Positions 30,305 to 38,429 of a stretch of DNA of 64,000 nucleotides are shown here, one piece after another. A model generated the notes under the pieces. That model made no database searches and was not told where the DNA came from. It worked only from the letters and a program-made list of their open reading frames with translations. The DNA is from Sphingomonas asaccharolytica NBRC 15499 (GTDB lineage: Bacteria > Pseudomonadota > Alphaproteobacteria > Sphingomonadales > Sphingomonadaceae). The position numbers were made by a program, and so were the translations under genes. Numbering within the stretch: position 1 is the first letter of the stretch; every line of letters begins with the position of its first letter. The stretch covers positions 1 through 64,000 of the forward strand of contig NZ_BCYU01000015.1 of NCBI RefSeq assembly GCF_001598355.1. The letters run 5' to 3'.

Positions 30305-30733
30305 TCAGTCCTTCTGATGATCGGCGCGCGAGCCTTGTTCGAGCAGCGCGATGAAGTCGTTGAGTTCGGCGATGGCGGCGTCGATGTCGCGCTTTTGCTG
30401 GTGGAGCAGGCCAACCCGGTCCCTGCAGCGGTCGATCGTGCGCTCGCGCTGGGTGCGGCGGCCGTCGCCGACGTCGTACAAATCGATCAGTTCGCGGATC
30501 TCGATCAGCGAAAAGCCGACCCGCTTGCCGCGCAGGATCCAGGCCAGCCGGGCGCGATCGCGATGCGAATAGATGCGCTGGGTGCCGCGCCGCTCGGGCG
30601 AGATCAGCCCTTCATCCTCATAGAAACGCAGCGCGCGCGCCGTGACGCCGAATTCGGCGGACAGATCGGAAATGGTGAAGCTATGCCGGTCGTGGAGCGG
30701 CTCGATCGGGGCATAGGACGGGACCCAGGGCAT
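30305..30733 (-). CDS. MerR-family regulator (LiuR-like)
   Basis: A 142-residue regulator. The winged-helix DNA-binding head ([31 protein letters not shown], residues about 19-49) is followed by [24 protein letters not shown] and a coiled-coil dimer helix (residues about 100-135). No metal-binding cysteines are present, so it is not SoxR, CueR or MerR itself. The arrangement with an acyl-CoA dehydrogenase resembles LiuR-type control of branched-chain or fatty acid degradation. A perfect palindrome lies 18 bases upstream. Confidence 0.92.
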   Translation of the reverse strand: MPWVPSYAPIEPLHDRHSFTISDLSAEFGVTARALRFYEDEGLISPERRGTQRIYSHRDRARLAWILRGKRVGFSLIEIRELIDLYDVGDGRRTQRERTIDRCRDRVGLLHQQKRDIDAAIAELNDFIALLEQGSRADHQKD

Positions 30734-30751
30734 GACCCTTTTTACTCCCGC

Positions 30752-30767
30752 TTGACGTTAACGTCAA
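30752..30767 (-). promoter_or_regulatory. Perfect 16-bp operator palindrome before the MerR gene
   Basis: TTGACGTTAACGTCAA is a perfect palindrome. Its minus-strand TTGACG could serve as -35, with TAAAAA seventeen bases on as a weak -10. It resembles the operators of LiuR-like MerR proteins and would let the regulator control itself and the acyl-CoA dehydrogenase. Function inferred. Confidence 0.65.
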
Positions 30768-30780
30768 AGGGGTCGTGCGG

Positions 30781-31278
30781 TCATTTGCCGGGCGCGCAGA
30801 GCATCCTGCCCTTGCCGTCGCGCAAGGCCCCGGCCTCGGACGGCGAATCGCTCATCCGTTCAACGTTGAGGCCTGTCAGCGACGCGCGCGAGGAGCATGC
30901 TTTCTGGCAGGCATCGGGCAAGCGACCGGGGAAGAGAATGCGATCGCCCTCGAACCTCGCGTCGAAATCGCAGCCGGGAGCGTTGGCGAGTTCGACATGC
31001 AGCGTCTCGCCGGCGCGGGTCGCCTCGCCCTGCCCGCTGCAATAATAGGTCTCGCCGTAATCGACATAGATGCCGATGCGGAACGCGGTCGCGCTTGGCA
31101 CCACGCAGATGCGGTCGCGATCGCGCGTGTAGAGCCCGGTGGGATCGGTATTGGCGGGATCGGCGATGATACCGGCTTCGATCGCGGCAGCTTCGAGACT
31201 GGTGGGAGTTGAGGATGCCTGTGGCAGCGGCTTGCTAGCGGAACACGCACTCAACAGCGCTACAAGCAAAACCATCAT
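30781..31278 (-). CDS. Predicted lipoprotein, unknown function
   Basis: A 165-residue protein with a lipoprotein signal (MMVLLVALLSAC; lipobox LSAC, Cys12). The mature part has several cysteines (RICVV, YYCSGQG, PGCDF, DACQKAC, MLCAPGK), suggesting disulfides in the periplasm. No family recognised. The start codon is ATG 31278 or 31275, which lies at the edge of a palindromic repeat; the only purine-rich stretch upstream is GGGCCGGG from that repeat. Confidence 0.78.
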   Translation of the reverse strand: MMVLLVALLSACSASKPLPQASSTPTSLEAAAIEAGIIADPANTDPTGLYTRDRDRICVVPSATAFRIGIYVDYGETYYCSGQGEATRAGETLHVELANAPGCDFDARFEGDRILFPGRLPDACQKACSSRASLTGLNVERMSDSPSEAGALRDGKGRMLCAPGK

Positions 31279-31363
31279 CCCGGCCCTGTGCCGGGATCCG
31301 CGTCTCCACTCGCGACGGTGTTGGTTGTTGCTCGACAGACCCCGGCATAAGGCCGAAGTGACG
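31276..31363. repeat. Head-to-head pair of palindromic repeats (CCCCGGC family)
   Basis: Copy one (about 31276-31302) reads CATCCCGGCCCTGTGCCGGG-like with a short stem. Copy two (about 31336-31363), on the opposite strand, reads GACCCCGGCATAAGGCC. Both match the 30-bp arms that flank the GIY-YIG gene at 34.1-34.5 kb, in the same facing orientation, but here only about 35 bases lie between them. It sits between the hisI stop and the lipoprotein start. Confidence 0.8.
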
Positions 31364-31379
31364 GCGGATAGGGCCAAGC

Positions 31380-31742
31380 TCACTCCAGTCGCTCCAGCCC
31401 ATCCTTCGTAACCCGCCGATAAAAACACGATTGCTCGCCGGTATGACACGCCGGCCCCGCCGGATCGACGATCAGCCATACCGCATCCTGGTCGCAATCG
31501 ATCCGGATGTCGCGCACCCGCATCACGTTCCCCGACGTCGCGCCCTTGCGCCACAATTCGCCGCGGCTGCGCGACCAGAACACCGCCTCGCCGCCGTCGA
31601 CCGTCGCCGCCAGTGCCTCGGCGTTCATATGCGCGAGCATCAATACTTCGCCCGAATCGCCATCGGTGACCAATGCGGTGATCAGCCCATCGGCACCCCA
31701 TTTCGGATCGAGCGTCAGCCCGGTTTCGCGCGAGTCGGTCAT
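31380..31742 (-). CDS. hisI: Phosphoribosyl-AMP cyclohydrolase HisI
   Basis: Third step of histidine synthesis: opens the purine ring of phosphoribosyl-AMP. The 120-residue single-domain form has all the marks: [25 protein letters not shown], the metal-binding DCDQDAVW, and [11 protein letters not shown] with its zinc cysteines. HisE is not fused and not nearby. Standing alone between purF and a repeat pair, away from the other his genes. Confidence 0.97.
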   Translation of the reverse strand: MTDSRETGLTLDPKWGADGLITALVTDGDSGEVLMLAHMNAEALAATVDGGEAVFWSRSRGELWRKGATSGNVMRVRDIRIDCDQDAVWLIVDPAGPACHTGEQSCFYRRVTKDGLERLE

Positions 31743-31884
31743 GCCCCTCCCCTAGCGCGGCGCCGCGATCCGACAAAATCGGCACAAGGCGTATGACAAA
31801 TACGCGACAAACCCGGCAGGCGTCACTATATGGCCGAGCGCCACAGCAGCACGGATCCTAGGGTCCGCACTGAGTACGGACACC

Positions 31885-33342
31885 ATGCTGACCACGAATC
31901 CTTTCGACGACGACAAGCTCCGCGAGGAGTGCGGCATTTTCGGCGTGTCCGATGCGGACGGCGCAGCCGCGCTCGTTGCGCTGGGCCTCCATGCCCTCCA
32001 GCATCGCGGGCAGGAAGCCGCCGGCATCACCAGTTGGGACGGCAAGCATTTCCACAGCCACCGCGCGATGGGACATGTCGCGGGCAATTTCGACAAGGAC
32101 GAGATCATGGGCGGGCTGCGCGGGCAAACCGCCTGCGGCCATGTCCGCTACTCGACCACCGGCGAAACCGCACTCAGGAACGTCCAGCCGCTTTATGCGG
32201 AACTCGCCAGCGGCGGCTTCGCGGTCGCACATAACGGCAACATTTCCAACGCCTTCCGGCTGCGCAACGACCTTGTCCAGCGCGGCGCGATCTTCCAATC
32301 GACCAGCGATACCGAAGTCATCATCCACCTTGTCGCGACCAGCTCGTACCGCGACCCGCTCGACAAGTTCGTCGACGCCTTGCGCCGCGTCGAGGGTGCC
32401 TATTCGCTGATCGTATTGACCCCGACCGGTATGATGGCGTGCCGCGACCCGCTCGGCATCCGCCCGCTGGTGATGGGCAAATTGGGCGAGTCGATCATTT
32501 TCGCGTCGGAGACAGTGGCGCTCGACGTGGTCGGGGCGGAATTCGTCCGCTCGGTCGATCCGGGCGAGCTGATCATCATCGAGGACGGCAAGCTGCGCTC
32601 GCTGCGCCCTTTCGGCCAGACCGCGCCGCGCCCGTGCATCTTCGAATGGGTCTATTTCTCGCGCCCCGATTCGATCGCCGGCGACCAATCGGTCTATTCC
32701 GTCAGGAAAGCGATCGGCGCGCAGCTCGCGATCGAATCGCCGGTCGAGGCCGATCTGGTCATTCCGGTGCCCGATTCGGGCGTCCCCGCGGCGATCGGCT
32801 ACGCCCAGCAATCGGGTATCCCGTTCGAGCTCGGCATCATCCGGTCGCATTATGTCGGCCGCACCTTCATCCAACCGGGCGCCGAAGTTCGTCGCCTGGG
32901 CGTGAAGCTCAAGCACAATGCCAACCGCGCGCTGATCAAGGACAAGTCGGTCATCCTGGTCGACGATTCGATCGTCCGCGGCACCACCAGCCTCAAGATC
33001 GTCGAGATGATGCGCGAGGCTGGCGCGCGTGAAGTGCATATGCGCATCGCCTCTCCGCCGACCACGCATTCCTGCTTCTACGGCGTCGATACGCCCGAGC
33101 GGGAGAAACTGCTCGCGTCGCGCTATTCGGTGCCCGGCATGACCGACTTCATCCATGCGGACAGCCTGGCCTTCGTGTCGATCGACGGCCTGTATAAAGC
33201 GCTGGGCGAGACCGGGCGCAACGGCCCCGCGCCCAAATATTGCGACGCCTGCTTTACCGGCGATTATCCGACGGTGCTGACCGATTACAGCGACGCGCAT
33301 ATGGACGAGCAACTCGCTCTTCACCCCGAAGCCGCGGAATAA
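31885..33342 (+). CDS. purF: Amidophosphoribosyltransferase PurF
   Basis: First committed step of purine synthesis: PRPP plus glutamine gives phosphoribosylamine. The 485-residue precursor has a 15-residue propeptide before the nucleophile Cys16 (EECGIFGV). The class-II glutaminase domain follows (HVRYSTTGE, AHNGNISN), then the PRTase domain with PRPP loop VILVDDSIVRGTT. Cysteines in THSCFYGVD and KYCDACFTG suggest the iron-sulfur form of the enzyme. One base separates it from the next gene. Confidence 0.97.
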   Translation: MLTTNPFDDDKLREECGIFGVSDADGAAALVALGLHALQHRGQEAAGITSWDGKHFHSHRAMGHVAGNFDKDEIMGGLRGQTACGHVRYSTTGETALRNVQPLYAELASGGFAVAHNGNISNAFRLRNDLVQRGAIFQSTSDTEVIIHLVATSSYRDPLDKFVDALRRVEGAYSLIVLTPTGMMACRDPLGIRPLVMGKLGESIIFASETVALDVVGAEFVRSVDPGELIIIEDGKLRSLRPFGQTAPRPCIFEWVYFSRPDSIAGDQSVYSVRKAIGAQLAIESPVEADLVIPVPDSGVPAAIGYAQQSGIPFELGIIRSHYVGRTFIQPGAEVRRLGVKLKHNANRALIKDKSVILVDDSIVRGTTSLKIVEMMREAGAREVHMRIASPPTTHSCFYGVDTPEREKLLASRYSVPGMTDFIHADSLAFVSIDGLYKALGETGRNGPAPKYCDACFTGDYPTVLTDYSDAHMDEQLALHPEAAE

Positions 33343-33343
33343 C

Positions 33344-34051
33344 ATGACGAAAAGATTTGACGGCCAGCTCGCGCTGGTGACCGGCGCGAGCCGTGGGATC
33401 GGCGCCGCCACCGCCAAGGCGCTCGCCGCGGAAGGCGCGCACGTGATCCTGACCGCGCGGACCCCCGGCGCGCTCGAACAAGTCGAGGAAGCGATCCACG
33501 CCGCCGGCGGCACCGCGACGATCGCGCCGCTCGACCTGATCGAGACCGACAGCATCGCCCGCCTGGCAAGCGCGGTTGCGGAACGCTGGGGCACGCTCGA
33601 CATTCTCGTGCTCAATGCCGCGACCCTCGGTTCGCTGTCGGCCGTGCAAGCGATCGACGCCAAGGAATTCGCCAAGGTGATGACGCTCAACGTCAGCGCG
33701 CAACAGGCATTGCTCGCCGCGTTCGACGCGCCACTGCGCAAATCGGAGCGTGCGCGCGTAATCGGGATCACGTCGAAGGTGGGCCGCCAGCCGCGCGCCT
33801 TCTGGGGCGCATACGGTGCGTCCAAGGCGGCGTTCGAGACCTTGCTCCAGGCTTATGGCGAGGAAGTCGAGGGGATCAGCAACATCCGCGTCGCCCTGCT
33901 CGACCCCGGCGCCACCCGAACCGCGATGCGCGAGCGGGCCTATCCTGGTGAGGATCCAGCCAGCGTCAAGCTGCCAGAGGTGGTGGCGGGCAAGATCGTG
34001 GAGCTTGTCGCGAGCGACTTCACGTCTGGGCATATCGAGCGGGTCGACTGA
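33344..34051 (+). CDS. Short-chain dehydrogenase/reductase
   Basis: A 235-residue Rossmann-fold oxidoreductase. Cofactor motif TGASRGIG is near residues 14-21, NAA is at the end of strand four, and the catalytic YGASK is near residues 156-160. ARTPG after strand two suggests NADP(H). Substrate unknown. It begins one base after the purF stop, a conserved-looking pairing in sphingomonads (from memory), though no purine role is known. Confidence 0.93.
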   Translation: MTKRFDGQLALVTGASRGIGAATAKALAAEGAHVILTARTPGALEQVEEAIHAAGGTATIAPLDLIETDSIARLASAVAERWGTLDILVLNAATLGSLSAVQAIDAKEFAKVMTLNVSAQQALLAAFDAPLRKSERARVIGITSKVGRQPRAFWGAYGASKAAFETLLQAYGEEVEGISNIRVALLDPGATRTAMRERAYPGEDPASVKLPEVVAGKIVELVASDFTSGHIERVD

Positions 34052-34088
34052 CCACCGCCTTCAAAATTCGGACAAAATACCCCTTCCA

Positions 34089-34118
34089 ACACCGTCACCC
34101 CGGCCTTGTGCCGGGGTC
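34089..34118 (+). repeat. Left arm of 30-bp perfect inverted repeat
   Basis: This arm is repeated exactly, in reverse complement, at 34470-34499. It contains its own stem, ACCCCGGC (34097-34104) with GCCGGGGT (34110-34117), loop CTTGT-like. The arms enclose 351 bases with one gene, GIY-YIG. No target-site duplication is visible next to it. Confidence 0.95.
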
Positions 34119-34134
34119 CGCCGAGCGGCAATCT

Positions 34135-34455
34135 ATGCCGGTGCAGATCGAGCGAACACCCTGCGTCTACCTTCTGGCGAAGGCTTATCACAGCACGCTC
34201 TACACGGGCGTGACCTCAAACCTCGTCGGGCGGATTATACATCATCGCGAAGGCGCGTTCGACGGCTTCACCAAACGTTACGGCATCTATCGACTGGTCT
34301 GGTATCTGACTGACGATACGATGGAGGCTGTCATCAAGCGCGAGAAACAAATCAAACGGTGGCGACGCGAATATAAATATAATCTAATCGAAGAGCTCAA
34401 TCCGACCTGGAATGACCTTGCGGTTGGGCTCGGCCTTCCACCTCTGGCGCCATGA
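34135..34455 (+). CDS. GIY-YIG nuclease domain protein within inverted repeats
   Basis: A 106-residue single-domain GIY-YIG protein (URI/YhbQ-like group). The motif appears as CVYLLA...LYTGVTSNL (Thr in place of the Ile of YIG), followed by the catalytic Arg in GRIIHHREG, KRYGIYRLVWY, and the metal-binding Glu in MEAVIKREKQIKRWRR. The start at ATG 34135 gives the normal N-terminus; GTG 34108 would lie inside the repeat. No clear ribosome binding site. It fills the space between two exact inverted repeats, so it looks like cargo or the enzyme of a small mobile element. Confidence 0.9.
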   Translation: MPVQIERTPCVYLLAKAYHSTLYTGVTSNLVGRIIHHREGAFDGFTKRYGIYRLVWYLTDDTMEAVIKREKQIKRWRREYKYNLIEELNPTWNDLAVGLGLPPLAP

Positions 34456-34469
34456 GGTGCTGCCCGGCA

Positions 34470-34499
34470 GACCCCGGCACAAGGCCGGGGTGACGGTGT
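34470..34499 (-). repeat. Right arm of 30-bp perfect inverted repeat
   Basis: Exact reverse complement of 34089-34118, beginning 14 bases after the GIY-YIG stop. Its hairpin may also terminate transcription of that gene, though no T run follows. Confidence 0.95.
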
Positions 34500-34565
34500 A
34501 GTGGTGGCTGTCTTCATCCCAACCTCAGCTCTCAATGGCGGACGCGAGGACGCGAGACCTTTTCA

Positions 34566-35792
34566 TCACCCCTCCTTGACCAGCGTCACCTGCGCCACGT
34601 CGATGCCCCCGCCGCGAAATCCACCCTCACAGTACATTAAATAAAAACGCCACAAGCCGATGAAATGCTTGTCGAACCTTTCTGGCAATTTGCCCGCCGC
34701 GACAACTGCGTCGAAGGCCTCGCGCCAGCGCTTCAAGGTCTCGGCATAATCCAGCCCGAAAGCATGGCGGTCACGCCACGCCAGCCCTAGTTTCTCCGCC
34801 AAAGCGCGGAACCGGCTTTCGGACAACAGCATCCCGCCCGGAAAGACGTAGCGCTGGATGAAATCGACGTTGCGGGCATAGCCTTCGTACATCGCATCAT
34901 CGATCGCGATATATTGGATGGCGGCACGTCCCCCCGCCTTCAGCGCACGCGCGATTGCGGCGAGATAGTCGGGCCAATATTCCTCGCCGACCGCCTCGAC
35001 CATCTCTATGCTCGCGACACCGTCGAACGTTCCGCTGACGTCGCGATAGTCGATCAGTTCGACCTCGACCCCGTCGAGCCCCTGCCGCGCCATCCGCGCT
35101 TCGGCATAGGTCTTCTGCTCGGTTGACAGCGTGATGCCGTGAACGCCGATGCCCGCTTTCGCCGCGGTCTCGGCGAACGATCCCCAGCCGCACCCGATCT
35201 CGAGGATGCGGTCGCCGGGATTGGTCGCGGTGCGATCGAGAATGGCCTTGAGCTTGACGTGTTGTGCGTTCTCGAGGCTTTGGCCAGGCGCGTCGAACAT
35301 CGCGCTCGAATAGGTCATCGTCGGGTCGAGCCACAATGCGTAGAACTCGTTGCCCAGATCGTAATGCTCGTGGATGTTCCGCCGCGCGCCAGCGCGATCG
35401 TTGCGATGTGCCTTGTGCCACAGCCGGCGAAGCAGCCGCGACAGGCCGTGCGCGCGCCCTGTGCCGGCAAGGCCATGGCGATTGAGCGAAAAGACCTCGA
35501 ATAGCGCCACCGGGTCGGGGCTTTCCCATTCGCCGGCCGCCCAAGCCTCGTACCAGCCCGACGACCCGCCGGTCACCAGCCGCCATAGCGCCCGCCAGCT
35601 CGTGAGGATGACGACCGCCTCGGGGCCTGGCCTGCGGCCGCCAAGCCGCGTGGGCGCCCCGCCTTCGGGCAGCGAAACGGTGATAGCGCCCTGATCGAGG
35701 CACTTGTCGATATGCGCTAGCAAGGGCCGCCCGATCAAAGAGAACGGTTCCCTGCGGCTGCGCTGCCCCCGGTCAATTGTCGGCGCATCCAT
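34566..35792 (-). CDS. cfa: Cyclopropane-fatty-acyl-phospholipid synthase family protein
   Basis: A SAM-dependent methyltransferase acting on unsaturated acyl chains of phospholipids. It has 408 residues. An N-terminal lipid-binding region with GGSSGWYEAWAAGEWESPD precedes HYDLGNEFYALWLDPTMTYS and the SAM motif ILEIGCGWGSFAE. The SIEMVEAVGEEYW stretch and C-terminal LMYCEGGFR are typical. It follows phrB by 50 bases on the same strand; photolyase and cfa-like genes often cluster in stress-response loci. Confidence 0.93.
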   Translation of the reverse strand: MDAPTIDRGQRSRREPFSLIGRPLLAHIDKCLDQGAITVSLPEGGAPTRLGGRRPGPEAVVILTSWRALWRLVTGGSSGWYEAWAAGEWESPDPVALFEVFSLNRHGLAGTGRAHGLSRLLRRLWHKAHRNDRAGARRNIHEHYDLGNEFYALWLDPTMTYSSAMFDAPGQSLENAQHVKLKAILDRTATNPGDRILEIGCGWGSFAETAAKAGIGVHGITLSTEQKTYAEARMARQGLDGVEVELIDYRDVSGTFDGVASIEMVEAVGEEYWPDYLAAIARALKAGGRAAIQYIAIDDAMYEGYARNVDFIQRYVFPGGMLLSESRFRALAEKLGLAWRDRHAFGLDYAETLKRWREAFDAVVAAGKLPERFDKHFIGLWRFYLMYCEGGFRGGGIDVAQVTLVKEG

Positions 35793-35842
35793 AGGCTATC
35801 TCAAAGCACGTCATGCGCGGTTCGCCAAGCGATTCGGGCAGA

Positions 35843-37216
35843 TCATCGCACCTTTTTTCCCGCCGCCAAGGCCCGATCGCGCGCCTCGCGATGACCGATT
35901 AGCTTTGGGGGATAGCCGTTGGGACGGCAGCCCGCCGCTTGGGGATCGTGGACAACGGGATCGGGGATGCCGGTCAATTCGGGCACCCATTCGCGGATAT
36001 AGGCGCCCGCGTCGAACTTCTCCGATTGCGCGAGCGGCGCCATGATCCGCCCCCACATATTGGCGTCGATGCCGGTACCGGCGACCCATTGCCAGTTGAC
36101 CGAATTGTTGCCGTAATCGGCGTCGACCAGCGTGTCCCAAAACCAGCGCTCGCCTTCTCGCCAGTCGATCAGCAGGTGCTTGATCAGGAACGACGCCGCG
36201 ATCATCCGCACGCGATTGTGCATCCAGCCGGTCGCCCAGAGCTGGCGCATGCCGGCATCCACGATCGGATAGCCGGTCTCGCCGCGCTGCCATGCCCGCA
36301 AATCGTCCTTGGCCGCCCTCCCCGAGCGCCAGGGAAGATCATCGAAACGCTCACGACCGTTCTTGGCACCATAATCGGGCAATTGCAGAATCACGTTCTG
36401 GGCATAATCGCGCCAGGCAAGCTCGCTTAGGAAGACCTGGGTCGAGCCACCCCTCCCTGCCATGCGATGCCAGACATAGCCTGGCGACACCTCGCCGAAA
36501 TGGAGATGCGGCGACAAGCGCGAACTGCCCTCAATCGACGGCAGGTTGCGCGTGTCGTCGTAGCGCGCGACGTCATCGACGAAATCGTCGACCCGGTCAT
36601 GCGCGCCCGCCTCGCCCGGTGTCCATTCCTTCGCAAAACCCGTTGCCCAATCGGGCTTGGTCGGCAGCAGATGCCAATCGACTAGGTCATCGCTTGCCGG
36701 CCAGGAGGCAGGCGCCGGAATTTCGTCAGGCCGGTGCAGCGGATGTGGCGGCGGCATGACGTCACGCAACGCGCGCCAGAACGGCGTGTAGATCTTGTAA
36801 GGCGCGCCGCTCCCGCTCGTGATCGATCCGGGCGGCGCGAGATAATTGCCGTTGTGGCAGACGAGATCGAGCTGCCGCGCCACCGCGCGCTCGGCGTTGC
36901 GCCACCATGGCTCGTAATGGCGAATAGCGTGAACGGTGCCGGCGCCGACCTCTTGCGCGACCTTGGCCAGCTCCTCATCGCATTTCCCGCGTCGCAGGAT
37001 CAGCCGCGATCCCATCTCGCGCAGTGATTGGTCGAGCATCTTCAAACTGTGATGCAACCACCAGCGTGAGGCGGCACCCATTTTGCGATGCTTGGGCGTC
37101 TCGTCGTCGAGCACGTAGACCGGAACGACCGGTCCGTCGTGTATCGCCGCGGCCAGCGCCGGCTGATCGGCAAGCCTGAGGTCCTGGCGAAGCCAGATGA
37201 TGGTTGGCGCGGTCAT
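35843..37216 (-). CDS. phrB: Deoxyribodipyrimidine photolyase
   Basis: Repairs cyclobutane pyrimidine dimers with blue light. The 457-residue protein has the antenna-binding N-terminal domain (IIWLRQDLRLADQPAL) and the FAD domain: LSPHLHFGEVSPGYVW, ELAWRDYAQNV, GYPIVDAGMRQLWATGWMHNR and 'DYGNNSVNWQWVAGTG'. These are class I CPD photolyase signatures. Cryptochrome is less likely given the intact WxxR and MxxL-type lesion-binding regions. Probably in one unit with cfa. Confidence 0.95.
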   Translation of the reverse strand: MTAPTIIWLRQDLRLADQPALAAAIHDGPVVPVYVLDDETPKHRKMGAASRWWLHHSLKMLDQSLREMGSRLILRRGKCDEELAKVAQEVGAGTVHAIRHYEPWWRNAERAVARQLDLVCHNGNYLAPPGSITSGSGAPYKIYTPFWRALRDVMPPPHPLHRPDEIPAPASWPASDDLVDWHLLPTKPDWATGFAKEWTPGEAGAHDRVDDFVDDVARYDDTRNLPSIEGSSRLSPHLHFGEVSPGYVWHRMAGRGGSTQVFLSELAWRDYAQNVILQLPDYGAKNGRERFDDLPWRSGRAAKDDLRAWQRGETGYPIVDAGMRQLWATGWMHNRVRMIAASFLIKHLLIDWREGERWFWDTLVDADYGNNSVNWQWVAGTGIDANMWGRIMAPLAQSEKFDAGAYIREWVPELTGIPDPVVHDPQAAGCRPNGYPPKLIGHREARDRALAAGKKVR

Positions 37217-37240
37217 GCCGGCGAAGTCAGGATATAGTTG

Positions 37241-37383
37241 TTCACACGGAGGCGCGGAGGCGCGAAGTGAGTTTCCCAGCGTGGCATGACGCTACAACGC
37301 CATCTTTCTAGCCCTGCGCCGGAATGGCAAACTAGAAGTGCGCGGCCCGCAAACCTCTTCGCGCCTCCGCGCCTCCGCGTGAA
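37241..37383. repeat. 143-bp element with near-perfect 27-bp terminal inverted repeats
   Basis: The left arm 37241-37267 and right arm 37357-37383 match as reverse complements in 26 of 27 positions. Each arm is built of repeated GGAGGCGC units. The 89 bases inside show no gene, only a small internal TTTCTAG/CTAGAA pairing. It fills the space between korB and phrB. It looks like a miniature inverted-repeat element. Confidence 0.85.
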
Positions 37384-37391
37384 TCAACAAA

Positions 37392-38429
37392 TCACTCCGG
37401 TCGCGGTTCTTTCTCGACCTGCCAGGTCTGTCCCTGGCTAAGCAGCTTTTGCAAATCGGGCTTCTTGCCCTCGCTGGCGTGCTTGTTCTGCGCGATGACC
37501 GCGCTGTCGAAGGTCGGGGCGGGATCGTCGTAGAGGACACCGAGCGCCATCGGGAACGGCCCGAACGGCATTTCGACCAGCATATGCGCCAAGCCGCGAT
37601 TGGTCTGGTCGTGCACCGCGACGTGCGCGCCTTGCCAGTCGCCATCGACGACATCGACCACCTTGAGCACCAACCGGTCGATATCCATCGTCAGGCCCTT
37701 GGTCCCGCCGGCGAACAGCAATGGCTGGCCGTGCTCGACCCACAATTGGTTGCCCGAGGCATTGGCCTTTTCGGTGAACGAGGCGAACACGTCGTCATTA
37801 TAGACGATGCAATTCTGGAAGATCTCGACGAACGCCGCGCCCTGGTGCGCATAGGCCGCCTTGAACACCGACGGCAGGTTCTTGTGCACGTCGATCCCGC
37901 GCGCGACGAACCGCGCGCCCGATCCCAGGGCGAAGGCGCAGGGTTGCGCCGGGCGATCGACCGAGCCGAACGGAGTCGAGGGGCTGCGCGTCCCGACACG
38001 GCTGGTCGGCGAATATTGACCCTTGGTCAGGCCGTAAATCTCGTTGTTGAACAGCAGCACCTGGCAATTCAGGTTACGCCTGAGCAGGTGCATTGTATGG
38101 TTGCCGCCGATCGACAACGCGTCGCCGTCGCCGGTGATGATCCACACGTCGAGCTCGGGATTGGCGAGCTTAACCCCGGTCGCCACCGCCGGCGCACGCC
38201 CGTGGATGGTGTGGAAGCCATAGGTTTCCATGTAATAGGGAAAGCGCGACGAGCAGCCGATGCCGCTGACGAACACGGTGTTTTCGGGCCGCGCGCCGAT
38301 TTCCGGCATGGTCCGTTGCACTGCCTTCAGGATCGCATAGTCGCCGCAACCCGGACACCAGCGCACTTCCTGGTCGGTTTCCCAATCCTTGGGGGTGCTC
38401 TTCACCACCGCAGGCGTCATGTCGTTCAT
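37392..38429 (-). CDS. korB: 2-oxoglutarate:ferredoxin oxidoreductase, beta subunit
   Basis: The thiamine-diphosphate subunit of a 2-oxoacid:ferredoxin oxidoreductase. Of its 345 residues the key parts are WCPGCGDYAIL (cluster/TPP region), SGIGCSSRFPYYM, and the TPP motif ITGDGDALSIGGNHTMHLLR followed by NNEIYGLTKGQYSPTS. The enzyme converts 2-oxoglutarate and CoA to succinyl-CoA with reduced ferredoxin, an alternative to the NAD-linked dehydrogenase. It overlaps korA by four bases. Confidence 0.94.
   Translation of the reverse strand: MNDMTPAVVKSTPKDWETDQEVRWCPGCGDYAILKAVQRTMPEIGARPENTVFVSGIGCSSRFPYYMETYGFHTIHGRAPAVATGVKLANPELDVWIITGDGDALSIGGNHTMHLLRRNLNCQVLLFNNEIYGLTKGQYSPTSRVGTRSPSTPFGSVDRPAQPCAFALGSGARFVARGIDVHKNLPSVFKAAYAHQGAAFVEIFQNCIVYNDDVFASFTEKANASGNQLWVEHGQPLLFAGGTKGLTMDIDRLVLKVVDVVDGDWQGAHVAVHDQTNRGLAHMLVEMPFGPFPMALGVLYDDPAPTFDSAVIAQNKHASEGKKPDLQKLLSQGQTWQVEKEPRPE

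Noticed and set aside
31858..33825. 655-residue minus-strand frame opposite purF and the SDR gene
   Set aside because: Antisense shadow; spans two real genes and has no family features.
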